Source of the DNA: Sphingomonas lacusdianchii
GTDB taxonomy: Bacteria; Pseudomonadota; Alphaproteobacteria; Sphingomonadales; Sphingomonadaceae
Direction of reading: 5' to 3'
Assembly (NCBI RefSeq): GCF_022664395.1
Contig: NZ_JAKRET010000002.1
Coordinates: 372,001-436,000 of the forward strand
DNA: 64,000 nucleotides
In this document: piece after piece, positions 8,663-17,293 of the stretch
How the letters are laid out: each line of letters opens with the position of its first letter
Numbering within the stretch: position 1 is the first letter of the stretch
The notes under the pieces: generated by a model
What the model was told of the DNA's origin: nothing
Databases searched by the model: none
What the model saw: only the letters and a program-made list of their open reading frames with translations
Made by a program: the position numbers and the translations under genes

Positions 8663-8869
8663 ATTCTTCTCTCCCAGATCCTCGCCGATTCGGCGCCGGC
8701 GGTACCGCTATCACATCCATCGTGGTGGTTGTTTGCGTCCGTACGTATTGATTCGATCCGGCCACGGCACTAGTTCGGATTTTGCGGATAAACGCCCGTA
8801 TAATCAGCATGATGACATCGATCGATCGGGGTGTTCGGCCAACAAGCAATACAATGGGGAGAACAGGCT
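8663..8869. promoter_or_regulatory. divergent promoter region between SGNH hydrolase and PAS protein
   Basis: This is 207 bases without a gene. On the plus strand a consensus -10 hexamer TATAAT lies at 8799-8804. The best -35-like sequence, TTCGGA at 8774-8779, sits at a long 19-base spacing. A start near 8811 would leave a leader of about 60 bases before the ATG at 8870. The minus-strand promoter for the hydrolase must also be here but is not clear. Confidence 0.4.
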
Positions 8870-9784
8870 ATGGCGTTGCAGGATCGGGAAGTCGCGAACC
8901 ATGTCGAAACCCAACACCCGATGGTATCGTCCGCCGACTTCGCCGGAAAATTCGGTCAGCTCCGACAGATGCAGGATGACGAGGCGATCTTCGTCACCCA
9001 TCACGGCCGCGCAACCCATGTATTGACCACGGTCCGCCACTATACGGCGCTGCAACAGGCCAACGGTGCCGACCGGGCAGAGACGATCGCGACGACCAGC
9101 GTGCACGAACTCGCCAACTGCCTCAGTATCGGCGTGCTGCTGATCGACTATGACCTGCGGATCGTCGCAGCCAACCGTGTTGCCCATGTCCAGCTCGACC
9201 GGCAGGACGGTGACCTGACCGGTCGCAAGGTGTTCGAGGCGCTGCCGAGGCTGCGCCGGTCGTTGATCGAAACCTATGTCCTGAGAGCGGTTGCGAGCAA
9301 GGAGCCCTATTCGGCTGAGATACCGTCGCTGTTTCGCGAAGGTGCGTGGGTCCGCGCAGAAATCCATCCGTTCGCGCACTATGTCACGGTATTGTTCCAC
9401 GACATCACCGACGACATGAAGATTCACCGGCTCGCCGATGCGCGCAAGTCGCTGCGCGAGGCGATCGCGGTGCATGACGGCATCGGCTATATCTGCCTGA
9501 ACACGCGTGGGCATATCGATCAGGCCGAACCGACCTTTTGCGAGATGATCCATCTGCCCGAGGAACGGCTGCGGCACGTCGCGCTGGCCGATCTGATTCC
9601 GGTGGGCCAGCGCGTCGCATTTCGCGAAGCGCTGGATCGCGTGCTGAGCGGCGAGGGCGCCCGCACGATCGACAGCGCCATCTTGTCGAACGAGGGACGC
9701 GCCGTCCCGGTCCGGATCACCATCGCCGAATTGCGCGGCACCTATGGCAATGAAGGCGCGATCGTCCTGCTGACCCGGCAGTAG
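8870..9784 (+). CDS. PAS-domain protein with Phd/YefM-like N-terminal domain
   Basis: A 304-residue cytoplasmic protein. Residues about 17-60 (SSADFAGKFGQLRQMQ, then IFVTHHGRATHVLTT) resemble the Phd/YefM antitoxin fold, which combines an N-terminal DNA-binding patch with the beta-hairpin 'TxxGRPxxVL'. Two PAS-like domains follow (about 80-185, including IGVLLIDYDLRIVAANRVA, and about 195-304, including IAVHDGIGYICLNTRGHIDQAEP). No kinase, GGDEF or toxin domain is present, and no toxin gene is adjacent. The ATG at 8870 is chosen over a GTG at 8831 because GGGGAGA precedes it. The most likely role is a sensor-regulator that binds DNA through the Phd-like part. The domain call is by eye. Confidence 0.75.
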   Translation: MALQDREVANHVETQHPMVSSADFAGKFGQLRQMQDDEAIFVTHHGRATHVLTTVRHYTALQQANGADRAETIATTSVHELANCLSIGVLLIDYDLRIVAANRVAHVQLDRQDGDLTGRKVFEALPRLRRSLIETYVLRAVASKEPYSAEIPSLFREGAWVRAEIHPFAHYVTVLFHDITDDMKIHRLADARKSLREAIAVHDGIGYICLNTRGHIDQAEPTFCEMIHLPEERLRHVALADLIPVGQRVAFREALDRVLSGEGARTIDSAILSNEGRAVPVRITIAELRGTYGNEGAIVLLTRQ

Positions 9785-9790
9785 CGCCGC

Positions 9791-11425
9791 TTACCGTACC
9801 AGCATCGGCGCGCCGCACCGCACGCCGTCGACCCGCACATCGGCCTGGCCCAGATGCACGCCGGCCAGCGCGCCGACCTGTCCGACGACCAAGTCGAGCG
9901 CCGGCGCCGCGACCGTCAGCGTGTTGCCCAGCGTCGTGGTCAGCAAGCCACCCGACAGCCCGATGCCGAGGACGTTGGCGCGGATATCGACGTTGCGCAA
10001 CAGGCTGCCGGCGATGCCGGCGGCGATATCGTTGGTCGCGACCGATTTGACTACGTCCCCGTCGATCTCGGCACGCGAGAAGGTAACGCGCTGCGCCGCC
10101 GTGCCGCCCAGTTTGATATCCGCGAACCCGGTCAGCGTGGCGAGCGGCAACGTCACCATCCGGGCCGGACGCAGCGCCATCGCCTGCTGGAAATTGCCGA
10201 GCAGCGTCGGATCGAGATCGGCGATCGCCGCACGGCCGAGCGAGGGCGTCACGTCGAGGCTGACGGCCGAGTTGCCCGAGCCGCCGACGCACGCGATCGA
10301 TGCCAGTCGCGCTTCCGCCTCGGCCAGTTCGACATAGATCGGCACCCTGACCGACCCCAGGCTGAGCGGTGCGTTCAACAGCGCGATATCGATCCACAGT
10401 CGCATCTGCGCGCTGCGTACCGCAGTGCGACCGGCTTGTCCGATCGACAGCCATGGGCTGTTCGCCGGCCGCTCGCCGATCTGCAGCCACAACCGGGTCC
10501 GCCCGATCCCGGCGATCCCCAAATCGATATCGCTTTGTATCTGGCGGTTGCCGGTGCCGATCTGCACCGCTTCGCGCAGGATCGCATAGGCATCGGCCCG
10601 GATCGGGCGCTGCGGATCGGCGCTGGTGCGGTCGGCCAACGGGCCGAGATCGAGGATCGATGCCAGCCGGATGCTGCGCGACGGCAGCTTGGTCGACAAA
10701 GTGCGCAGCGTCGCCGCGGCGCTGTTGCTCGTCGTTGCCCCCGCCATCGCGATCGCCAGTTGCGGCAGGGTGATATCGCTGGTCAGCACCTCCCCGAACG
10801 CCGCGGCACGGACACCGGGACCGGTACGCAGCAGTTCGATCGTCTTGAGCAGGTCGACCTGTCCCGACGCCAGCGCATTGTAATCCATCACCGACAGCGA
10901 CAGGTCGCTGCCCGCCAGTTGCGACAGCAGGGCGCCGGGCATGCGACCCTGCGCCGATGCCAGTCGCGTCCCGATCGAGAAGGCGGCGAGATCGATCCTC
11001 GCCGCCGTCGCCTGCGCGGCGATCGCCACCTGTTGCGTCCCGAAAATCTGCGCGAAGAAGGGGCGTAGCTGGCTTTCGACCGTAACCTGCGCGGCGTTGG
11101 CCGATGCCGTGCCCGCGACGAAGCGCGCATCGACCGTAACCGATTGATCGCGTTCGAAATGCCCCGGGGTCAGGTTGACCATCCGCGTGCCATTGTCAGG
11201 CGAAAGCGCAACCGCCACCTGCGCGCGCGCGGTAGCATTTGCCGGATCCTGTGCCGCCGCCAGCGCCGCTGCATCCGCCACCCCCTGCAACCGGCGTTTT
11301 TCAAGGAACATCGACGCGGTATCGATGCCGATCACGGCGGTGCCGGTCAGCATCGCCATGCCCCCGGCGACGATCATCGCGACATTGCCGTCGCGCCGGC
11401 GGACGAACGTTCGCAACCGGTGCAT
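9791..11425 (-). CDS. TadG-like Flp-pilus/envelope protein
   Basis: A 544-residue protein with a basic N-terminus and one hydrophobic segment (about 15-38, NVAMIVAGGMAMLTGTAVIGIDTA), followed by LQGVADAAALAAAQ. This is the N-terminal TadE/TadG-like region that anchors pilus-associated proteins in the inner membrane. The rest is a long periplasmic region of beta-rich, Ala/Leu-rich sequence with few charged clusters. It follows the TadE-like gene by 5 bases. No pilin, prepilin peptidase or TadA/B/C genes are in the window, so the machinery must lie elsewhere or be absent. Confidence 0.8.
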   Translation of the reverse strand: MHRLRTFVRRRDGNVAMIVAGGMAMLTGTAVIGIDTASMFLEKRRLQGVADAAALAAAQDPANATARAQVAVALSPDNGTRMVNLTPGHFERDQSVTVDARFVAGTASANAAQVTVESQLRPFFAQIFGTQQVAIAAQATAARIDLAAFSIGTRLASAQGRMPGALLSQLAGSDLSLSVMDYNALASGQVDLLKTIELLRTGPGVRAAAFGEVLTSDITLPQLAIAMAGATTSNSAAATLRTLSTKLPSRSIRLASILDLGPLADRTSADPQRPIRADAYAILREAVQIGTGNRQIQSDIDLGIAGIGRTRLWLQIGERPANSPWLSIGQAGRTAVRSAQMRLWIDIALLNAPLSLGSVRVPIYVELAEAEARLASIACVGGSGNSAVSLDVTPSLGRAAIADLDPTLLGNFQQAMALRPARMVTLPLATLTGFADIKLGGTAAQRVTFSRAEIDGDVVKSVATNDIAAGIAGSLLRNVDIRANVLGIGLSGGLLTTTLGNTLTVAAPALDLVVGQVGALAGVHLGQADVRVDGVRCGAPMLVR

Positions 11426-11430
11426 CGCGG

Positions 11431-11898
11431 TTACAGTCCGTTGAGCACAACGCTGGCCTGCCGGCGGATCGTCGTGCTGTTGGCGGGCAGGATCGGCAGC
11501 TTCATCAACGGGTTCGTCGATCCGTCATAGGTGACGTTCAGCGTCAGTCGCTGTCCGTCGTCGTCGACCTGCATTCCGACATCGGTCTGCGATATGCCGT
11601 ATGTGCCTGCCAGCACCGTTCGCGCCGCATCGCTCGCCAGCGCCGCGCGTTCCGGCGCGTTCATCCCCGCCAGCGCGGCGCGCGCACCTTCGTTCGCGCT
11701 TTCCTGCACGACATGCGCGATGGCCAGCCAGCAGCCGCCGCTCAATATGCCGAACAGGAACATCGGCAGGATCGGCAGGGTCAGCGCAAGTTCGACCACG
11801 GCCAGACCGCGCCGATCTTTGGCGAGGCGCGTGGCAGCATGTCGACAGGTGCGCGACGCCCCCACGCAAGACCGGAAAATCCTTACCCGATAACCCAT
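11431..11898 (-). CDS. TadE-like pilus assembly protein
   Basis: A 155-residue pseudopilin-like protein. The N-terminus has the TadE motif RRGLAVVELALTLPILPMFLFGILSGG, with the conserved Glu inside the hydrophobic helix, and a small periplasmic domain follows. TadE-type proteins assist Flp pilus assembly at the membrane. The ATG at 11898 has GGAGGG upstream. The TadG-like gene lies 5 bases downstream, so the two form an operon whose promoter is in the 384-base gap toward the O-acylation genes. Confidence 0.85.
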   Translation of the reverse strand: MGYRVRIFRSCVGASRTCRHAATRLAKDRRGLAVVELALTLPILPMFLFGILSGGCWLAIAHVVQESANEGARAALAGMNAPERAALASDAARTVLAGTYGISQTDVGMQVDDDGQRLTLNVTYDGSTNPLMKLPILPANSTTIRRQASVVLNGL

Positions 11899-12282
11899 GC
11901 AGCAACCCTCCGCCGCTGCATCCTATCGCCGACCCATCAACCCGGCGTTTGTCGGGATCGGGCAGAATATACGGAAATTATGAAACGATCGCAGAACCTT
12001 GTGCGAGGCGGCTGGTGGACGGACCAAATCGATTGCTACCCCGCAGGCGCGGTGGCGATCCGTATCGAGCGGCAGTTCGCCGCAATCGGAAAGACCGGAA
12101 TTTACGCATGGCGCCGACGAACGCTTCGCCAAGGACGGCCGGACCCTGCAAAGGACGATACGGGGCATTTGGCGGCTCGACCGCCGATGGTCCGGCTTGC
12201 CCGAACCGGTGCGAGCGGTTACGCGAACGTGACGACCCTATGGTGCAACGCGCCCCAATCCCGATTTGAACGAGTGTCGAAC
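11899..12282. other. 384-base divergent intergenic region
   Basis: No convincing gene is seen here. It must hold the TadE promoter (minus) and the promoter of the SGNH/MBOAT operon (plus). The frame of the downstream SGNH gene stays open back through an ATG at 11980, but that stretch has no recognisable domain. An AT-richer patch (AATATACGGAAATTATGAAA, about 11965-11985) is the most promoter-like part. No clear operator or terminator was found. Confidence 0.35.
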
Positions 12283-13248
12283 GTGACTGCTGCCTTTCGC
12301 ACGACCGATTCCAGGCTGTGGTGGCTCGGGGACCGGATGGCGGTCCTCGTTCTCGGCCTGATCGCCGGCTTCGTGGTCGGGCTGTCCTTTGCGGGGGGCG
12401 GACACATCGCGCTGCCGGACATGCCCACTCCGACCGCTTCGCCGACGCCGCCGGTCGCCCCCGGTGCCTCCTCGACCGGCAATGACGTGATCACGCCCGC
12501 CCCGCCGCCGCCTGCCACCGCGCGAACCGTCGACGGCCCGCTCGACCCGCGCGTGATCGACCGGATGCGGCAGGGCGGCGTGTTGCGCGTGGGCGTGTTC
12601 GGTGACAGCTTCGGCAACGGCATCTGGGACGCACTCTATCGGCAACTGCCGGGGAGCGACGGGTTCGAGGTTCTGAAGTTCGCCAAGGAAGCCACTGGTT
12701 TCACCCGCTATCGCACCCTCGACCTCGAAAAGCGCGCGCGCGAACAGTTGCGGCAGCAGCCGGTCGACGCCGTCGTCATCAGCTTCGGCGCCAACGACAA
12801 TCAGGCGGTGTTCGCCGACGGCCATCTCCATCCGTTGATGAGCGACGGCTGGAAACGGGTGATCGGCGAGCGCATCGACAAGTTCGTGGCGGCGGTCCGT
12901 TCGACCGGCGCGGTCGTCTATTGGGTCGGGCTGCCGGTGATGCGCGACCCGCAACTCGATGCCGACATGCAGGCGATGGACGCATTTTACGAAGACCATA
13001 TGCGCCGCCTCGGCGTGCCGTTCGTCGACTCCCGGCCGCTGACGCTCGATGCGGAGGGCAAGTATAATGCCTATCTGCCTGATCTGAAGACGGGCAAGCC
13101 GGTGTTGCTGCGGACCGGCGACGGGTTGCACATGATCGGGGTCGGCTATCAGCGGCTGACCAACGGCGTCGCCGCCGATTTGCGCCGCTATGCCGATCGT
13201 GTGCGCCAGGCGGCCGGGCGACCGGCACCGGGCGGAGGGACCCGCTGA
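12283..13248 (+). CDS. membrane-anchored SGNH-family protein (DUF459-like) of an O-acylation operon
   Basis: A 321-residue protein with one N-terminal membrane helix (about 19-38, MAVLVLGLIAGFVVGLSF) and a Pro/Thr/Ala-rich linker (about 45-85). The periplasmic SGNH-fold domain has GDSFGNG (Ser109), SFGANDNQ and GDGLHMIGVGY. That set matches the DUF459 group found beside MBOAT O-acyltransferases. These proteins are thought to finish acetyl transfer to a periplasmic polysaccharide. The start is uncertain: GTG at 12274 or 12283, or ATG at 12337 just before the helix. The stop overlaps the next gene (TGATG), so it is the first gene of a four-gene operon. Confidence 0.82.
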   Translation: MTAAFRTTDSRLWWLGDRMAVLVLGLIAGFVVGLSFAGGGHIALPDMPTPTASPTPPVAPGASSTGNDVITPAPPPPATARTVDGPLDPRVIDRMRQGGVLRVGVFGDSFGNGIWDALYRQLPGSDGFEVLKFAKEATGFTRYRTLDLEKRAREQLRQQPVDAVVISFGANDNQAVFADGHLHPLMSDGWKRVIGERIDKFVAAVRSTGAVVYWVGLPVMRDPQLDADMQAMDAFYEDHMRRLGVPFVDSRPLTLDAEGKYNAYLPDLKTGKPVLLRTGDGLHMIGVGYQRLTNGVAADLRRYADRVRQAAGRPAPGGGTR

Positions 13249-14492
13249 TGTCGGCGTTGATGGCGATCGCGCTGGCGCAGGCGGCGGCATCGACCTGTTA
13301 CGGCGCGCTGTGCGACGCCGAACGCATCCGCCCCTTCCTCGAAAAGCTGGCGACCGCCCGCAGCAGCCCGGCGCCGGTCCGCATCGTGCAGATCGGCGAC
13401 AGCCATACCGCCGGCGACCAGATCACCGGCAGCTGGCGGACGCTGTTGCAGGCGCGCTACGGCCGGGCAGGGCGGGGAACGCTCGCCCCCGGAAGGCCTT
13501 ATGCCGGTTACCTGACGCGCGATATCACCGCGACGCAATCGGCGGGGTGGCGCGTCAACGGCATCTTCGGATCGGCCTATCAACCGACCGGCGGCGTGCG
13601 CATGGGGCTGAGCGCCTATAGCCTGACCAGCTACACTCCCGGCGCGGCGGTGACGCTCAGCGCCGATGGCGGGCGGACCTTCGACCGGCTGACCGTCTGC
13701 GCCCTGACCGGGCCGGGGGCGGGGACTGTGCAGTTGAGCATCGGCGCGGCTGTGGTCGAATGGCCGCTGGCCGCGCTGGAGACCAGCAGCCGCTGTCGCA
13801 CGCTCGATGCCGACGGCGAGGCGGCGATCGCCTCGGCCACGGTCGTACGCGGTCCGGTGACGCTGACGTCGTGGAGCACCGAACGCAGCCTCGGTGGTGG
13901 CGTGATGCTGTCGAACCTCGGCACGGTCGGCGCGCAGTTCACCCATTTCGACCGGACCGACGACCGCGTTGTCGCAACCGAACTTGCCGCCTATCACCCT
14001 GACCTGATCGTAGTCGCGTTCGGCACCAACGAAGCCTTCCGCCCTGGTTTCTCGGCCGCGGCGTACGAAGCGACGCTGCGCGCCGATCTGACCCGGCTGC
14101 AGCGGCTGGCCCCTGGCGTGCCGATGCTCCTGTTCGGCGCGCCCGATTCCGCAACGCGTACCCCCGGCCTGCAGATCGGCGAGAGCGGCACCAGCCTGCC
14201 CTGCGCCTCCTCCGCGCTGTGGCGACCGACGGCGGCACTGGCATCGGTGCAGGCGATTCAGCGGCGACAGGCGAGGGCATTCGGCATCGCCTATTGGGAC
14301 TGGGCGCAGGCGATGGGCGGGCGCTGCGTCGCCGATGGCTGGACGCAGGGGGCGACCCCGCGCATGCGCGGCGACCATGTCCATTTCACCAGTACGGGCG
14401 GGGCGGAGATCGCCCGGTTGCTCCAGGCCGATATCGATCTTGCCATGAACAGCCTGCTGGCACCGACCGTTCCCTCATCGCCAGTCCGCTAA
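13248..14492 (+). CDS. second SGNH/GDSL-type periplasmic protein of the O-acylation operon
   Basis: A 414-residue protein with a short N-terminal hydrophobic segment that may be a signal peptide (MSALMAIALAQAAAS). Catalytic blocks are QIGDSHTAGDQ (Ser52), VAFGTNEAFRPG and GDHVHFTSTGG (Asp-His). An inserted beta domain of about 120 residues lies between the first and second blocks. The 'GDSHTAGD...GTNE...DHVHFT' pattern is typical of SGNH partners of MBOAT acyltransferases. It begins within the stop codon of the preceding SGNH gene and ends directly before the MBOAT gene. Two different SGNH proteins in one operon suggest a stepwise transfer or an esterase balancing a transferase. Confidence 0.85.
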   Translation: MSALMAIALAQAAASTCYGALCDAERIRPFLEKLATARSSPAPVRIVQIGDSHTAGDQITGSWRTLLQARYGRAGRGTLAPGRPYAGYLTRDITATQSAGWRVNGIFGSAYQPTGGVRMGLSAYSLTSYTPGAAVTLSADGGRTFDRLTVCALTGPGAGTVQLSIGAAVVEWPLAALETSSRCRTLDADGEAAIASATVVRGPVTLTSWSTERSLGGGVMLSNLGTVGAQFTHFDRTDDRVVATELAAYHPDLIVVAFGTNEAFRPGFSAAAYEATLRADLTRLQRLAPGVPMLLFGAPDSATRTPGLQIGESGTSLPCASSALWRPTAALASVQAIQRRQARAFGIAYWDWAQAMGGRCVADGWTQGATPRMRGDHVHFTSTGGAEIARLLQADIDLAMNSLLAPTVPSSPVR

Positions 14493-15896
14493 ATGCTGTT
14501 CCCTACGCTCAGCTTCGGGCTGTTCTTCCTGATCGTCTATGCGATCACCTGGTCGCTCGGCCGTTCGAACGAATGGCGCAAGATCGCGCTGCTGCTGGCC
14601 AGCTGGTTCTTCTATGGCGCGTGGGACGCGCGCTTCGTCGCCTTGCTGTTCGTCTCCGCCGTCATCAACTGGGGGCTGGCGGCGGCGATCGTGCGCAGCG
14701 AAGACCGGCGCGGGCGCGCGCTGGTGACGCTCGGCGTCGCCGCGAACCTCGGCGTGCTCGGCTATTTCAAATATGCCGGCTTCTTTCTCGAACAGGTCGC
14801 GGCTTTGTTGCAGCCTTTGGGCTTCGGCCGCGATCTGCCGCTGTTGCAGGTCGTGCTGCCGGTCGGCGTATCCTTCTTCACCTTTCAGGCGATCTCCTAC
14901 CTCGTCGACGTCCATCGCCGTCGCCTGCCCGCCGCCAGCCTGCTCGACCTGACGCTGCTGATGTCGTTCTTTCCGCATCTGGTCGCCGGACCGATCGTGC
15001 GTGGCGCCGACCTGTTGCCGCAGTTCCGCCGCGTGCCGACCATCAATCGGGGCACCGTTGCCGCCGCGCTGCTGCTGATCCTGTGGGGACTGTTCAAGAA
15101 GGCGGTGATTGCATCGCAGCTGGCCGGTGCGCTGGTCGATCCGGCCTTCTTCGATCCGGCCAGTCGCTCCAGCTTCGACCTGCTGATCGGTGCCTATGGC
15201 TATGCAGTGCAAATCTATTGCGACTTCTCCGCCTATTCGGACATGGCGATCGGGCTGGCGGCGCTGCTCGGCTACACCTTCCCGCGCAATTTCGATCAGC
15301 CTTACCGTGCCGCCTCGCTACAGGATTTCTGGCGGCGGTGGCACATCAGCCTGTCGAGCTGGCTGCGCGACTATCTCTACATTCCGCTGGGCGGCAGCCG
15401 GAAGGGGGCGGTGCGCACCTATCTGAACCTGTTCCTGACGATGTTGCTCGGCGGGCTGTGGCATGGCGCGAGCTGGAGCTTCGTGATCTGGGGCGCGCTG
15501 CACGGCGGCTGGCTGGCGATCGAGCGTTTCTGGTCGCGCCACCGCCCGGCCGGCTGGCGAGCGGCCCCACGCTGGTTGGGCATCCTCACCACCTTCCACA
15601 TCGTGGTCCTCGGCTGGATATTCTTCCGGGCACAGGGGGAGGGGGAAGCATTCGCCTATCTCGGCCAGTTGTTCGCCGGTGACTGGCGCAATACGCTGGT
15701 GACGCCGCTGTCGCTGGGACTGGTCGCACTCGGGCTGGCGATCCATGCCATGCCCGTCGCCATCCTGCCCGCCATCGCAACCCGCGTGCGTGCGCATGCC
15801 GCGCCGATCGTCGGACTGGCGCTGGGCGTATCGATACTGATCGTCGACGCGATGCGACCCGATGGGGTCGCGCCGTTCATCTATTACCAGTTCTGA
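14493..15896 (+). CDS. MBOAT-family O-acyltransferase (AlgI/DltB-like)
   Basis: A 467-residue multi-pass membrane protein with about 11 hydrophobic helices. It carries the MBOAT signatures DFWRRWHISLSSWLRDYLYIPLGG (His284) and GGLWHGASWSFVIWG, whose His324 is the presumed catalytic residue. Length and motifs match AlgI-type enzymes that pass acetyl groups across the inner membrane for polysaccharide O-acetylation. The ATG abuts the stop of the SGNH gene. The acceptor polymer is unknown; an exopolysaccharide made by the cluster at 26018-30811 is one possibility. Confidence 0.93.
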   Translation: MLFPTLSFGLFFLIVYAITWSLGRSNEWRKIALLLASWFFYGAWDARFVALLFVSAVINWGLAAAIVRSEDRRGRALVTLGVAANLGVLGYFKYAGFFLEQVAALLQPLGFGRDLPLLQVVLPVGVSFFTFQAISYLVDVHRRRLPAASLLDLTLLMSFFPHLVAGPIVRGADLLPQFRRVPTINRGTVAAALLLILWGLFKKAVIASQLAGALVDPAFFDPASRSSFDLLIGAYGYAVQIYCDFSAYSDMAIGLAALLGYTFPRNFDQPYRAASLQDFWRRWHISLSSWLRDYLYIPLGGSRKGAVRTYLNLFLTMLLGGLWHGASWSFVIWGALHGGWLAIERFWSRHRPAGWRAAPRWLGILTTFHIVVLGWIFFRAQGEGEAFAYLGQLFAGDWRNTLVTPLSLGLVALGLAIHAMPVAILPAIATRVRAHAAPIVGLALGVSILIVDAMRPDGVAPFIYYQF

Positions 15897-15909
15897 TGGA
15901 AAGCGCAGC

Positions 15910-16257
15910 ATGACCACCGGTGCCGAACAGGGAGAGATCGCCGAGGTCGGATCGCCGGTGCTGGTGCCGGCCGATCCGGTCGACGCCGTGCGGCCATGGC
16001 GCTGGATGACCGGCACGATCGCCACGGCGACGCTGTTCCTCGGCGTATTCAACGCCCATGCGATCGGCGCATGGTTCGACGAACTGCCGCCGTCGCCGGT
16101 CACCGAGCCGCTGCGCGCGCCGATCGCGTCGTGGGTCGCCCTGACGACCAGGCTGGGGTTCGACGCCCCGCGCACGGCGGTCCGCAAGCGCTGGGAAGCG
16201 GCGCAGGCGGCACGGTTCGGTACCGAACAGCCGGGCGAGGACGGCAGCGCGCGATAG
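15910..16257 (+). CDS. small single-pass membrane protein, last gene of the O-acylation operon
   Basis: A 115-residue protein with an acidic N-terminus and one membrane helix (about 33-52, MTGTIATATLFLGVFNAHAI). A periplasmic stretch PPSPVTEPLRAPIASW follows, then a charged C-terminus. The ATG at 15910 is 13 bases after the MBOAT stop. Resemblance to the N-terminal anchor regions of MBOAT partner proteins is suggestive only, and no catalytic motif is present. Position implies an accessory subunit of the acyltransferase complex. Confidence 0.65.
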   Translation: MTTGAEQGEIAEVGSPVLVPADPVDAVRPWRWMTGTIATATLFLGVFNAHAIGAWFDELPPSPVTEPLRAPIASWVALTTRLGFDAPRTAVRKRWEAAQAARFGTEQPGEDGSAR

Positions 16258-16337
16258 GCGGCTTCCCAAACGGCAACGCCCGCGCGAGCGTTGCTCAGCG
16301 CGGACGTTGCGGTACGCGAACCTGCCGTACAGGCGGT
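16258..16337. terminator. convergent spacer with weak hairpin
   Basis: A 7-bp stem (GCAACGC at 16273-16279 with GCGTTGC at 16288-16294) lies between the convergent O-acylation operon and the cell-wall hydrolase gene. There is no T-run on either side. It may be a bidirectional, rho-assisted end. Confidence 0.3.
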
Positions 16338-16916
16338 TCAGCGATAGAAAGTGTGGTCGGCGATCTGGGTGACGCGGGTGCGCTTCGGCATTGAGGCACC
16401 GGCCGAATGGAAGAACAGCGCGCCCGGAGCTACGTCCTCGCCCTTGCCGCTCAGCGTGCGCTTGGCGATGTCGACGGCGGTGTCCCAGCGGCCATTGTTG
16501 CGGGGCGGGTTGTAAGCGTCGACGTTGAAGAACTGACCGCGCTGCTTGACCACGCCGCACGCGCTGTCGGCGAAGCGGCCGCTGTTCATGCGCGCGCGGA
16601 TGACCTGCGCGACGGCGACCTGCCCGCGATGCGGCTGGTTGCCGGCTTCATGCACCACGACTTTGGCGACGCATTCGACCTCGCGCTTGTCGAGGCTGGC
16701 GGTGTCGGTGTCGGACAGGGCCGGTTCGGCTTCGGGAAGGGCCTGCACCACCGGGGCGGGTGCGGCGAAGGTAACGGGGGCGGGGGAACTCGGTGCTGGC
16801 GTCGATTGCGGGGCAATCTGTGGTTCGGAATCCGTGTTCATCGCGACATGGGCGCTCGCGACGCCGCTGACTGCGGTCAGGCTCCACAAAACCAATACGG
16901 ACCAGCGCTTATTCAT
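16338..16916 (-). CDS. SleB-like cell-wall hydrolase (Hydrolase_2 family)
   Basis: A 192-residue exported protein. The signal peptide (MNKRWSVLVLWSLTAVSGVASA) is followed by a Pro/Ala-rich linker (about 30-75). The SleB-type lytic domain (about 80-192) contains VVVHEAGNQPHRGQVAVAQVIRARM (catalytic Glu), SACGVVKQRGQF and GALFFHSAG. SleB family members cleave peptidoglycan glycan strands. In non-sporing bacteria they act in wall remodelling. The ATG at 16916 is used; a GTG six bases upstream is an alternative, and neither has a clear ribosome site. Confidence 0.88.
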   Translation of the reverse strand: MNKRWSVLVLWSLTAVSGVASAHVAMNTDSEPQIAPQSTPAPSSPAPVTFAAPAPVVQALPEAEPALSDTDTASLDKREVECVAKVVVHEAGNQPHRGQVAVAQVIRARMNSGRFADSACGVVKQRGQFFNVDAYNPPRNNGRWDTAVDIAKRTLSGKGEDVAPGALFFHSAGASMPKRTRVTQIADHTFYR

Positions 16917-16922
16917 TCCCAC

Positions 16923-17293
16923 TCACTGCTATTGCGCGAGGGTGCCCGCCATCGGCCGCAGAAACGCGGACAAATAGAGCGGCCGTCGGGATCCCCCACG
17001 TCTCGCCGTCCGTTACCCGTTGCTTGCACAAGCGGAGCGCCGGACCGGCTGAACTCGGCCCGGCTCATCGCCGCGGCGGGGCAAGCTGTCAACGCAGAGG
17101 CCGTTCATCGGCGACGAACCGTTCGGCACATCCGATCAATCCACGCCCGAAACGACAATTCGGGCAGGTGTTAATCGATTTAAACTATGATCGCTGTCCC
17201 CGGACGGACGCGAATCATCGATATGGCCGGTCGAATCCATCTTCCGTTCAGCTTCGCCGGTATCGAGATCGTCCCGCGCGCGTTAGGGTGTCG
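16923..17293. other. 371-base divergent intergenic region
   Basis: No gene is supported here. It holds the promoters of the SleB-like gene (minus) and the YbaN-like gene (plus). An inverted repeat GCCCGAA (17145-17151) with TTCGGGC (17159-17165) across a 7-base loop lies just before an AT-rich patch (TTAATCGATTTAAACTATGA, 17171-17190). That patch is the likeliest plus-strand promoter core. The repeat could be a regulator site or a small hairpin. Confidence 0.35.

Noticed and set aside
11923..12168. Minus-strand 81-codon frame in the TadE/SGNH gap
   Set aside because: No ribosome site, domain or conserved look; probably a chance open frame.
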